Source: Cyclobacteriaceae bacterium (GTDB lineage: Bacteria > Bacteroidota > Bacteroidia > Cytophagales > Cyclobacteriaceae). Taken from it: DNA of 41,576 nucleotides. Below, in pieces: positions 17,566-25,090 of this stretch. The translations under genes and the position numbers were made by a program. The stretch spans positions 1 through 41,576 of the forward strand of contig WFNR01000103.1 of the NCBI GenBank assembly GCA_015488485.1, written 5' to 3'. The notes under the pieces were generated by a model that worked only from the letters and a program-made list of their open reading frames with translations, made no database searches and was not told where the DNA came from. How positions within the stretch are numbered: position 1 is the first letter of the stretch; each line of letters begins with the position of its first letter.

Positions 17566-18924
17566 CTACAGTTTTATCTCTTGCAAATGTGCCGGCACTT
17601 CCTCCTGGCTATTGATAGTCTCCAGGGTTTCCGCCTGGCGGATGATATGGCTTTTACCGGTTGTGTCAATCAGTATCACATTGGGCCGCAGGGTAATAAA
17701 CTGCATCCACTGGGTTACATTGTAAGCCCCCACATTATGGGCTACCACCAGGCTGCCACGCGGTAATGGAGGAAGCACCACACTCTCGCGTACCACATCT
17801 ATATTCATACACAGCGGCCCGAATAGCTCCATATCTTCCTTAAAATTCGACACCTCCTCCACCGGGCTGATCTTGTGGTTGTACCAGATGGAAGTAAACA
17901 GGTTATTGAGGCCGAAATCGAGGATGGTGGCCCTGCGACCATCGGTAAGCCGCTTGTTGGCCAGCACAGTACCCACCAGGTAGCCGGCTTCATCAATCAG
18001 CAAGCGGCCGTTCTCCATAATCAGCAGCGGCAGTTCATCAGGCGGTATATCGCTGTTGAGCAAGGTGCCGGTTATGGCCTCGGCAAACTCCTCCACTCCT
18101 GGCACCAAATCGACACCGGGCAGGTAGGCGCCTTTTAAATTGTTGGGCGAAGGCAAGCCACCACCCAAATCGAGGTATTGCAGGCTATGGCCGAACTTGT
18201 TTTTGATACGCATATACAAAGCTGCCAGCTTGCCAGCTGCCACAGCATAGGCGCTGGGTGCCAGCATAAAGGTGCCTATGTGGCAATGCAGGCCGGTAAG
18301 CTGCAGGTTGTCGGCTGCCATAATCTTGTTGATGGCATCCCAGGCCTGGCCGTTTTCATAGTTAAAGCCAAATCGATCCCACATCGGGTACACTCCGGTA
18401 TCCATGTTCACCCGGATAGCCACACGGGCTTTGGTGTCCTGGCCGGCCAGCAAGTCCAGCAGTTGATATAGCTCGTCCAGGTGGTCGATATGAATCAACG
18501 AATTGTGCTTGATGGCCAATTGCAGGTCCTCATCGCTTTTGTCAGGGCCGTTGAAAATTATCTTATTGCCCGGCACCCCGTTTTGCATGGCCTTGCGGTA
18601 TTCAAACCCCGATACCACTTCTGCCCAGGCTCCCTGCTGATGAAAAATATTGCAAATGGCATTCAGGTAGTTGGTCTTGTACGACCAACCGAACTTCACC
18701 CTGGGGTAGCGGGTACTGAAGGCCTGCATTACCTCCTCGTATTTCTGGCGTATCTGGCGCTCCGAAAACACAAACAGAGGCGAGCCATAACGCTCAACCA
18801 GCTCACGTATCGGCACCCCGTCTATCTCGCGCAGCGGCTCGATGGCCGTAGCCTGCCCAAATTTATTTACCAAATTGGCATTCAGTTTGTGTATTACCGG
18901 TCGTTCATAGGTTTTCTTTTCCAT
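17566..18924 (-). CDS. Group IV PLP-dependent decarboxylase (LysA/ornithine-decarboxylase fold)
   Basis: The product is 452 aa. The alanine-racemase-type barrel carries the PLP lysine in GWSYKTN (Lys83), HCHIGTF, and the phosphate-binding glycine loop DLGGGLPSPNN. The C-terminal beta domain has the active-site GPLCMNID. These are the marks of diaminopimelate, ornithine, arginine and carboxynorspermidine decarboxylases. The position beside an ATP-grasp ligase and a PqqD-like protein suggests a secondary pathway rather than lysine synthesis, so I do not call it lysA. It lies 10 bp downstream of the ATP-grasp gene. Confidence 0.85.
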   Translation of the reverse strand: MEKKTYERPVIHKLNANLVNKFGQATAIEPLREIDGVPIRELVERYGSPLFVFSERQIRQKYEEVMQAFSTRYPRVKFGWSYKTNYLNAICNIFHQQGAWAEVVSGFEYRKAMQNGVPGNKIIFNGPDKSDEDLQLAIKHNSLIHIDHLDELYQLLDLLAGQDTKARVAIRVNMDTGVYPMWDRFGFNYENGQAWDAINKIMAADNLQLTGLHCHIGTFMLAPSAYAVAAGKLAALYMRIKNKFGHSLQYLDLGGGLPSPNNLKGAYLPGVDLVPGVEEFAEAITGTLLNSDIPPDELPLLIMENGRLLIDEAGYLVGTVLANKRLTDGRRATILDFGLNNLFTSIWYNHKISPVEEVSNFKEDMELFGPLCMNIDVVRESVVLPPLPRGSLVVAHNVGAYNVTQWMQFITLRPNVILIDTTGKSHIIRQAETLETINSQEEVPAHLQEIKL

Positions 18925-18934
18925 AATAGTATAG

Positions 18935-19984
18935 TTACAGCTCTCCGCTGGTAGTTATTTGTTCAAATTCCTTAATATCCGTAATCAGATCCCAGGCATA
19001 GCGCACAAACATTTTGCCGGGGATATAATCGTTGAAAGGCGGTTGTTCCTTGCCCAGCGCCAGTTTTACCAATGCACCCGGCAGGTTTTGCCCGGCCGCC
19101 ACCGTAGTAAATATCCAGGCCGGAAAGCGCGGGTTTACCTCCATCACATACAATTGGTCGTCATCACTTCGCATGATTTCTATTTCGAAACCACCACGCC
19201 AATTGGCTGCCTCTGTAAAGTTGCGCGCCAACGCAATGAGGCTATCATCCTCCAGCACTACCCCCGACCAGCCCTTGCCTTTGTCGGTAATGTATAGCTT
19301 GCGCAAGGGTATGGCACCTGTCAGTTCTCCCTTGCCGTTACCCAGGCCGGCTATCACTACCTCTGTACCCTGCACAAACTGCTGGGCAATAACCGGCAGT
19401 CCCCACTTGGCGCTTATTTTATGATAAAAGCCCTCGGCCTGCACCCGGTTATAGGCTATGTAGGCTTCATAGTAGCGCCCTTTTATTACCATCGGGTAAT
19501 CCAGACGGCTCTCTACCTTATCCATTTCCTGCAAGCTGCTGATGGTGAGCGTTTCCGGCACATCCAAACCATGCTGGCGGCCGAATTCATACAAGTGCAT
19601 TTTATCAATAGCCTCCAACTGACTGACCGAGGGCAGGAAGGTGGCAATACCCATCTGTTGCAAAGCAGGCTGCAATCTGATGAAATTGCTGAGCTCGGCA
19701 TCAAAATTGGGAATGATTACATCCAGTTTTTCCTGCTCGTGTATGTAGCGCAGCCTTTTCAGCAATTCGTCCTTGCCGGCACTCGGAAAAGGCACCTGAT
19801 AAGATTTGTCCACCACCTCATGCATATATACACCCGGCTCCAGCGCCTCGTACGACAGGCCGATGATGCGCCAGGTAAAATCATCACAGGCCCGCAAGGC
19901 ACGTATCACCCCTATGCCCGGGCCGGGGCTGTCAATGGCATTCAGGCCTGAAACAGCCACGGTAAGTTGCGGTTTATTGCTCAT
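18935..19984 (-). CDS. ATP-grasp ligase
   Basis: The product is 349 aa. The N-terminal Rossmann-like domain (QLTVAVSGLNA) resembles that of carbamoyl-phosphate-synthase-like ATP-grasp enzymes. The ATP-grasp core shows DYPMVIKGRYYE (ATP-binding Lys), the hinge VIAQQFVQGTEVVIAGL and the metal site GGFEIEIM...LYVMEVNPRFPAW. Such enzymes join a carboxylate, via an acyl phosphate, to an amine. The substrates are unknown; the decarboxylase product next door could be the amine (inference). It overlaps the PqqD-like gene by 11 bp. Confidence 0.88.
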   Translation of the reverse strand: MSNKPQLTVAVSGLNAIDSPGPGIGVIRALRACDDFTWRIIGLSYEALEPGVYMHEVVDKSYQVPFPSAGKDELLKRLRYIHEQEKLDVIIPNFDAELSNFIRLQPALQQMGIATFLPSVSQLEAIDKMHLYEFGRQHGLDVPETLTISSLQEMDKVESRLDYPMVIKGRYYEAYIAYNRVQAEGFYHKISAKWGLPVIAQQFVQGTEVVIAGLGNGKGELTGAIPLRKLYITDKGKGWSGVVLEDDSLIALARNFTEAANWRGGFEIEIMRSDDDQLYVMEVNPRFPAWIFTTVAAGQNLPGALVKLALGKEQPPFNDYIPGKMFVRYAWDLITDIKEFEQITTSGEL

Positions 19985-20222
19985 CTTCTACCAGACCTAA
20001 TTGTTGTAAATGCAGCAAAAAATCATTCAGGTCACGTTCCAGTGTTTCCCGGTCGGTCTCATATTCCTCTGCCAGCGTAGCCAGGATAGACGCTGGTGTT
20101 TGCTGGTTACGCAGCATTTCCAAAATACGAATGGCTATTTCATTTACCGAGAAGGAGTCACCGGTTGCCGGATTAAAAATAAAGCCCGATTGGCTTACGG
20201 CAATATTATGTTTAAGCTTCAT
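19974..20222 (-). CDS. PqqD-like (RRE) peptide-binding protein
   Basis: The product is 82 aa from the ATG at 20222. A longer frame to 20300 exists but would start upstream of the predicted promoter's transcript. The pattern FIFNPATGDSFSVNEIAIRIL followed by a winged-helix-like region (ILATLAEEYETDRETLERDLNDFLLHLQQLGL) is that of the PqqD family, whose members bind precursor peptides for modifying enzymes. It is the first gene of the operon and overlaps the ATP-grasp gene. No separate precursor peptide gene is visible beside it. Confidence 0.82.
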   Translation of the reverse strand: MKLKHNIAVSQSGFIFNPATGDSFSVNEIAIRILEMLRNQQTPASILATLAEEYETDRETLERDLNDFLLHLQQLGLVEDEQ

Positions 20223-20286
20223 GGTTGTTGAGTTAAAAATAAATGTACAAGAAAAAAACCTGCTATTTTTTTCTTTTGACCTTAGA

Positions 20287-20294
20287 CAAAGGTA
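20287..20294 (-). promoter_or_regulatory. -7 promoter element (TACCTTTG) of the PqqD/ATP-grasp operon
   Basis: This is an exact TAnnTTTG match on the minus strand, about 65 bp before the ATG at 20222. It would drive the whole six-gene operon. The -33 position (20 nt upstream) lacks a TTG, so the assignment rests on the -7 box and its placement. Confidence 0.5.
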
Positions 20295-20400
20295 CTGCAA
20301 AAAGGTTTAATACCTGGTTTGGAGATTATGTCGATTTTTCTGAAAGTTTGTCTTAGCCCCTTAGGGTTACTCCAACGAAGTAGATGCACCTGGCTTGTCT

Positions 20401-20662
20401 TGACCGAGCATAGCGAGCGTTATGTGGCCTGTCCTGACCGAGCATCGCGAGCGTCATGCGGCCTGTCCTGACCGAGTGCAACGAGCGTCACGTGGCCTGT
20501 CCTGACCGAGCATAGCGAGCGTCACGTGGCCTGTCCTGACCGAGCGCAGCGAGCGTCATGCGGCCTGTCCTGACCGAGCGCAGCGAGCGTCACGTGGCCT
20601 GTCCTGACCGAGCGCAGCGAGCGTCACGTGGCCTGTCCTGACCGAGTGAAACGAGCGTCAGG
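20401..20662. repeat. 34-bp minisatellite next to the CRISPR array, eight units
   Basis: Units beginning TGACCGAG start at 20401, 20435, 20469, 20503, 20537, 20571, 20605 and 20639, an exact 34-bp period. Each holds a core of the form CGAGCGCAGCGAGCGTCA with small variations (CATAGC, GTGCAAC, GTGAAAC). The last unit has perfect arms TCCTGAC and GTCAGGA and runs straight into the first CRISPR repeat at 20663. The stretch 20303-20400 before it holds no gene; a weak TTTG-N21-AAAGTTTG at 20318-20350 could be a plus-strand promoter. Spacing and sequence differ from the CRISPR repeats, so this is a separate element. Confidence 0.9.
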
Positions 20663-20934
20663 ATTGTGGATTGATTTCATTCCGCGGGTTGCTCCGCGGA
20701 AGGAAATGAACGATATTTAGATCTTTTTTTCTTTTTACTTTTCTTTTGTTGTGGATTGATTTCAAATGAAAATGAACGATATTGAATACCTGACGCACAA
20801 ACCTATCAACAATGTTGTGGATTGATTTCATTCCGCGGGTTGCTCCGCGGAAGGAAATGAACGATATTTGAGTATTACGCACCATGCCACTCGGATGCGT
20901 TGTGGATTGATTTCAAATGAAAATGAACGATATT
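20663..20934 (+). repeat. Four divergent CRISPR repeats (older type) at the cas-distal end
   Basis: Repeats at 20748-20783 and 20899-20934 are 36 bp and read GTTGTGGATTGATTTC then AAATG, ending in the same GAACGATATT as the main type. Repeats at 20663-20717 and 20814-20868 are 55 bp: the middle is replaced by a perfect palindrome, TTCCGCGG, loop GTTGCT, CCGCGGAA (20680-20701 and 20831-20852). The long and short forms alternate. The very first repeat starts with A instead of G. Their 5' half matches the anti-repeat of the second tracrRNA at 30121 much better than that of the first. Confidence 0.92.
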
Positions 20935-23042
20935 TTTGTACTTCGTCAAGTGTTGTTATCATTCGTTGTGGTTTGATTACAAAAGAGAATGAACGATATT
21001 CCTGCTACCAGGCCGGCTCCTGCTGCGGCAGTTGTGGTTTGATTACAAAAGAGAATGAACGATATTCTTGAAAATTATTTAAAGGCAGTCAAATTGTTGT
21101 GGTTTGATTACAAAAGAGAATGAACGATATTCCGCGGGTGGAACGGCCGCACCAAACATATGTTGTGGTTTGATTACAAAAGAGAATGAACGATATTCAG
21201 GCCGGGCAAATGTCAGTTGATAGCATGGTTGTGGTTTGATTACAAAAGAGAATGAACGATATTACTTTGGAAGACTAAGAACAAACAATTGAAGTTGTGG
21301 TTTGATTACAAAAGAGAATGAACGATATTATGTTGGGAATTGAAAACGAAAAATAAATTGTTGTGGTTTGATTACAAAAGAGAATGAACGATATTGTATT
21401 AGCGGGTGCTTCACATACATATCCTGTTGTGGTTTGATTACAAAAGAGAATGAACGATATTAGGCCAATTCCGCCAGCAGAACGTTTAATTGTTGTGGTT
21501 TGATTACAAAAGAGAATGAACGATATTCCAATCTGGTATGTTCAATTGTCTTGGAAGTTGTGGTTTGATTACAAAAGAGAATGAACGATATTACCATTAA
21601 ATCTATCTCAGTCCACGGCTCGGTTGTGGTTTGATTACAAAAGAGAATGAACGATATTTAATAATATTCGTTCAAGTAAACATAAGTAGTTGTGGTTTGA
21701 TTACAAAAGAGAATGAACGATATTCCAAGCAGGTGATGGAATAGAGCCTGTTTCGTTGTGGTTTGATTACAAAAGAGAATGAACGATATTAACGGGAGAG
21801 CCGGCCAATGGTTCTCTTGAGTTGTGGTTTGATTACAAAAGAGAATGAACGATATTAGAACCTTTCGGTGGGGCTGTAATAACTTTGTTGTGGTTTGATT
21901 ACAAAAGAGAATGAACGATATTTTTTCTTTAGTGTTGCTCTATTAGTCTTTTGTTGTGGTTTGATTACAAAAGAGAATGAACGATATTAGGTACCATTCC
22001 AATAGCACCAAGGGCATAGTTGTGGTTTGATTACAAAAGAGAATGAACGATATTATTGGCAGGAATTGGATTACTTGCTTTCGGTTGTGGTTTGATTACA
22101 AAAGAGAATGAACGATATTTAAATGGCGGCAATGGTTGGAAAGTTTTATGTTGTGGTTTGATTACAAAAGAGAATGAACGATATTAATAGCTGCTAAGAT
22201 AGGTACAGGCATATCGTTGTGGTTTGATTACAAAAGAGAATGAACGATATTCGTATTTTCGGATATTTCATTCCAAAAAGGGTTGTGGTTTGATTACAAA
22301 AGAGAATGAACGATATTTTCAATATTACGTACAACCGATTGCGTACGGTTGTGGTTTGATTACAAAAGAGAATGAACGATATTTGTGTAGTAGTCATAAT
22401 CTGAAAGTTGTTGTTGTGGTTTGATTACAAAAGAGAATGAACGATATTGGCGGCAATGGATTGAAAATATTGTCTATTGTTGTGGTTTGATTACAAAAGA
22501 GAATGAACGATATTACATCTTATAGCTACCCTTGGCATTCAGCTGTTGTGGTTTGATTACAAAAGAGAATGAACGATATTTGTGCGAGGAACGAGCATAG
22601 AGTATATACGGTTGTGGTTTGATTACAAAAGAGAATGAACGATATTCGGATAAGAGTCAGCAACATCATTACTCATGTTGTGGTTTGATTACAAAAGAGA
22701 ATGAACGATATTTTAAGGAAAAAGAGAAAAAAGACAATGTAGGTTGTGGTTTGATTACAAAAGAGAATGAACGATATTCTGGGTGAACCTGATACAGGCG
22801 GCTTTGTAGTTGTGGTTTGATTACAAAAGAGAATGAACGATATTCAATTAACATTAAATGATAACTTGTTTTCAGTTGTGGTTTGATTACAAAAGAGAAT
22901 GAACGATATTCGGTGGCGCTCCGGCTTATGGTTTAACTTTGTTGTGGTTTGATTACAAAAGAGAATGAACGATATTAGATAAAGTCGGAGCTTGAGCACC
23001 AGCGGCGTTGTGGTTTGATTACAAAAGAGAATGAACGATATT
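20663..23042 (+). CRISPR. Type II-C CRISPR array: 36 repeats, 35 spacers, two repeat types
   Basis: There are 32 repeats of the main type, 36 bp, from 20965-21000 to 23007-23042. Each starts GTTGTGGTTTGATTAC and ends GAATGAACGATATT, and they appear identical. Four divergent repeats precede them at 20663, 20748, 20814 and 20899. Spacers are 30 bp, except four of 29 bp (21067, 21528, 22055, 22384). The strand is set by the tracrRNA anti-repeats, which pair with the GTTGTGG end; crRNAs are therefore made from the plus strand, toward cas2. A terminator-like hairpin follows at 23100. Type II-C is given by cas9, cas1, cas2 and the absence of csn2 and cas4. Confidence 0.97.
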
Positions 23043-23099
23043 CGCAGGTGTTATCATCTGCTGATATCCAATTGATTGCAAGCTGATATCGTTCAGAAA

Positions 23100-23144
23100 A
23101 ATGCCTTGTAAAAGCTGCCAAACCGGCTGAACAGGGCATTTTTT
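23100..23144. terminator. Bidirectional terminator between the array and cas2
   Basis: AATGCCTTGT (23100-23109) pairs with ACAGGGCATT (23131-23140) with one G.U pair, with a smaller inner stem. T-runs follow on both strands: TTTTTTATG on plus, ATTTTTCTG on minus. It can end the plus-strand pre-crRNA and the minus-strand cas9-cas1-cas2 transcript, which converge here. The 57 bp between the last repeat and the hairpin (23043-23099) are AT-rich and could also act as a leader. Confidence 0.75.
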
Positions 23145-23148
23145 ATGT

Positions 23149-23490
23149 TTAGAACAGCTCCAGTTGGCGCGGTTGGGGCGGCAGCGGTTTGCTGGCCTTG
23201 CCCCAATAGTTGATAATCTGGCCGAACTGCTTGTCGGTGATCTGCACAATGCTTACCTGGCCAGCCGGGGGTAGCATTTTTTTTACCCGCTCTATATGCA
23301 CGGCCGCACTTTGGCGACTGGCACAGTGGCGAATGTACACACTGTACTGCATCATGCTAAAGCCGTCTTTGAGCAGTTTTTTGCGAAAAGCAGCCGCGCT
23401 TTTGCGCTCGCGCTTGGTATTGGTGGGCAGGTCGAAGAATACAAACAACCACATAATCCGGTAGGCATTAAGTCTGCTATGGCTAATCAT
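23149..23490 (-). CDS. cas2: CRISPR-associated endoribonuclease Cas2
   Basis: The product is 113 aa. The ferredoxin-like first strand reads MWLFVFFDLPT, with the conserved Asp at its end, and is followed by RKSAAAFRKKLLKDGFSMMQYSVYIRHC, as in type II Cas2. Cas2 dimers bridge two Cas1 dimers in the spacer integration complex. The ATG at 23490 overlaps the cas1 stop (ATGA), which supports this start although a Met at residue 13 is also possible. GC content is like the chromosome, unlike cas9. Confidence 0.95.
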   Translation of the reverse strand: MISHSRLNAYRIMWLFVFFDLPTNTKRERKSAAAFRKKLLKDGFSMMQYSVYIRHCASRQSAAVHIERVKKMLPPAGQVSIVQITDKQFGQIINYWGKASKPLPPQPRQLELF

Positions 23491-24377
23491 TGTAATACGG
23501 GATAGCGTATTTTATTGGCTTCTCCGGCAAAGCAGCGGGCCAGCGAGGCGCTGGTCTGGCTCAGGGCCAGCATCAGTGGCCGCTTGTTGGTGCCTATATT
23601 TACATCCATAGTTAATATCTCCAGCAAAAAGGCTTTCTCCGGTTGGCCCAGCTCTTCGGTATCCATCTGCTCTTCCAGCATATCGTGCACAGCCATATCC
23701 ACAAACGGCCTATAGGGCTCCATAATGTCATCGGCCAGGGCAAAGGCGTTGTAGCGGTTGTGATGGTGGATACCCAAAGTAGCCAGCAGGCCGCTGCCGG
23801 CCAGGGCACGGGCGGCTGCCGCCCGCAATATGGCATAACCGTAGTTCAGGGCCGGGTTGGGCGCTATACCGTAGCGCTCGCGCCTGAAATCACCGGCAAA
23901 CAAGCGTGGCCAGTAGGCGCGGGCGGCTCTGGCCTCCATACCGGTGGTATCGCCACTGGCTACCTTGCCGGCCATGTGGTGCAGGGCCTGGCCGTCCCTG
24001 TCCAGCTTGTCGAGCAGGCGCGCCTGGTTGCTGATCTTGGCCTTGACGGTCTGCTGCCAGAGCTGCTTTTTAAGCGGCTGCGAAGCAGCTATCTGGTGGC
24101 GGAACAGCTCGTTTTGCAGGGTGTGGGTATCCAGGTGCAGCAACATGCTGCTGGGGTGAAAGCGGCTGTCGCAAAACACCACGGCCGTATTGTTCTCGGC
24201 CAGCAGTTGCATTACCGACTGGGTAAAGGTGATGTGCGGGTGCTCAAACACCACAAAACCCAGGTCTTCAATGGGTACGGTCTGTTTTTCTCCGCTTTCC
24301 TTGTCCTGCACCACCAGTTGCGCATAGCGTGTGCTCAGGTGGTAGGGATTGGCGAAAAAGAGTGTGCGTTTTAGCAT
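23487..24377 (-). CDS. cas1: CRISPR-associated endonuclease Cas1
   Basis: The product is 296 aa from the ATG at 24377; the frame stays open to 24422 but the conserved start is MLKRTLFFANPYHLS. The helical C-terminal domain carries the metal ligands: Glu148 in GMEARAARAYW, a His near 205 in LGIHHHNRYN, and Glu220 in ADDIMEPYRP. Cas1 is the integrase that inserts new spacers. It is coupled to cas2 by a 4-bp overlap and begins 45 bp after the transposase stop. The GC-rich codon use contrasts with the AT-rich cas9. Confidence 0.96.
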   Translation of the reverse strand: MLKRTLFFANPYHLSTRYAQLVVQDKESGEKQTVPIEDLGFVVFEHPHITFTQSVMQLLAENNTAVVFCDSRFHPSSMLLHLDTHTLQNELFRHQIAASQPLKKQLWQQTVKAKISNQARLLDKLDRDGQALHHMAGKVASGDTTGMEARAARAYWPRLFAGDFRRERYGIAPNPALNYGYAILRAAAARALAGSGLLATLGIHHHNRYNAFALADDIMEPYRPFVDMAVHDMLEEQMDTEELGQPEKAFLLEILTMDVNIGTNKRPLMLALSQTSASLARCFAGEANKIRYPVLQ

Positions 24378-24422
24378 GGTGGTAATAATTGATAATGAGT
24401 ACAAATGCTGCCGCAACGGCAA

Positions 24423-25073
24423 TCAGATAAATGGCTGATCCGGTTCCTGCACGCCTGGCCCGGCCTGCCGGTGGTAGTCCACAAATGCTGCCTGGCCGCC
24501 AAACCACTCAATCAGGAAGGCTTTGTCTATAAAAGACGGCTTATCCTCTACTATTACCGGGTAGCTGCTATGCGGCCAGCTACCCGGGGCATCCGTAAAG
24601 CCGTGGCGTACGGGGTTGTGGTGGATGTAGGCGATTACGGTTGACAGATAGGCCTCGGAGGCAACAGCCTTCTTTTTAAAGTTGGGGATAAAGAGGCTGC
24701 CCCTGCGGTTATACATTTTGTTGTACGCTTGCGCATAGCTGTTGAACAAATGGCTGAACTGGCGGCTGATTAGTTTATTATAATCCACCCTCTCCAACCC
24801 CAACCTCAACCTCTCCAAGGGTTTGGATCCCTTGGAGAGGTGGTTGTTATTATTTTTTTTATTAGCAAAAAAAGCCGCCAGTTCAGCCTCCTCCCTTACC
24901 CTTATCAAAAAATGAAAATGATTGGGCATCAGGCAGTAGGCCAGCGACACCGCTACCGGTGAGATATACTTATGCCACTGCCGCAGGAAATACCGGTAGT
25001 TCTCCGGCTTGCGAAACAGGTTTTCGCTGCCGTTGGCGTGGTTGTAGATATGGTAGTAGGTGCCGGGTTGCAT
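24423..25073 (-). CDS. Y1 (IS200-like/REP-associated) transposase between cas9 and cas1
   Basis: The product is 216 aa from the ATG at 25073; the frame extends to 25103, overlapping cas9, but GTYYHIYNHANG is the usual N-terminus. It has the HUH motif in LMPNHFHFLI and the catalytic Tyr region in YAQAYNKMYNRRGSLF, followed by YIHHNPVRHGF. These are hallmarks of the Transposase_17/RAYT family, single-strand DNA transposases tied to palindromic repeats. It carries an unusual low-complexity insert (Asn run, then SKGSKPLERLRLGLER) encoded by a perfect palindrome. It is on the cas strand and fills the cas9-cas1 gap, where II-C loci normally have nothing. Confidence 0.88.
   Translation of the reverse strand: MQPGTYYHIYNHANGSENLFRKPENYRYFLRQWHKYISPVAVSLAYCLMPNHFHFLIRVREEAELAAFFANKKNNNNHLSKGSKPLERLRLGLERVDYNKLISRQFSHLFNSYAQAYNKMYNRRGSLFIPNFKKKAVASEAYLSTVIAYIHHNPVRHGFTDAPGSWPHSSYPVIVEDKPSFIDKAFLIEWFGGQAAFVDYHRQAGPGVQEPDQPFI
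24810..24840. repeat. 12-bp perfect palindrome inside the transposase gene
   Basis: CCTCTCCAAGGG (24810-24821) and CCCTTGGAGAGG (24829-24840) are exact inverted copies around a 7-nt loop, TTTGGAT. A partial copy (CCCTCTCCAACC) lies just before at 24788. It is translated in frame as part of the transposase and looks like an interspersed palindromic element captured by the gene. Confidence 0.85.
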
Positions 25074-25090
25074 TGCTGTAATAGCCCCTT

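Noticed and set aside
17566-18924. Naming the decarboxylase lysA
   Set aside because: The fold is right, but the operon context is not lysine synthesis and substrate-deciding residues cannot be judged by eye.
20658-22854. Open frames through the repeats (for example around 20658-20885, 22194-22424 and 22669-22854)
   Set aside because: They are periodic translations of the CRISPR repeats and spacers, not genes.
20965-23042. A promoter within each CRISPR repeat, as known in some type II-C arrays
   Set aside because: A TTG at repeat positions 9-11 and TA at 33-34 have about the right spacing, but the -7 box would need the spacer to supply TTTG, and the spacers do not.
23073-23096. An inverted, partial CRISPR repeat (TGAACGATAT on the minus strand) between the array and the terminator
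   Set aside because: Only ten bases match and the surrounding bases are palindromic (CTGATATCGTTCAG-like), so chance is likely.
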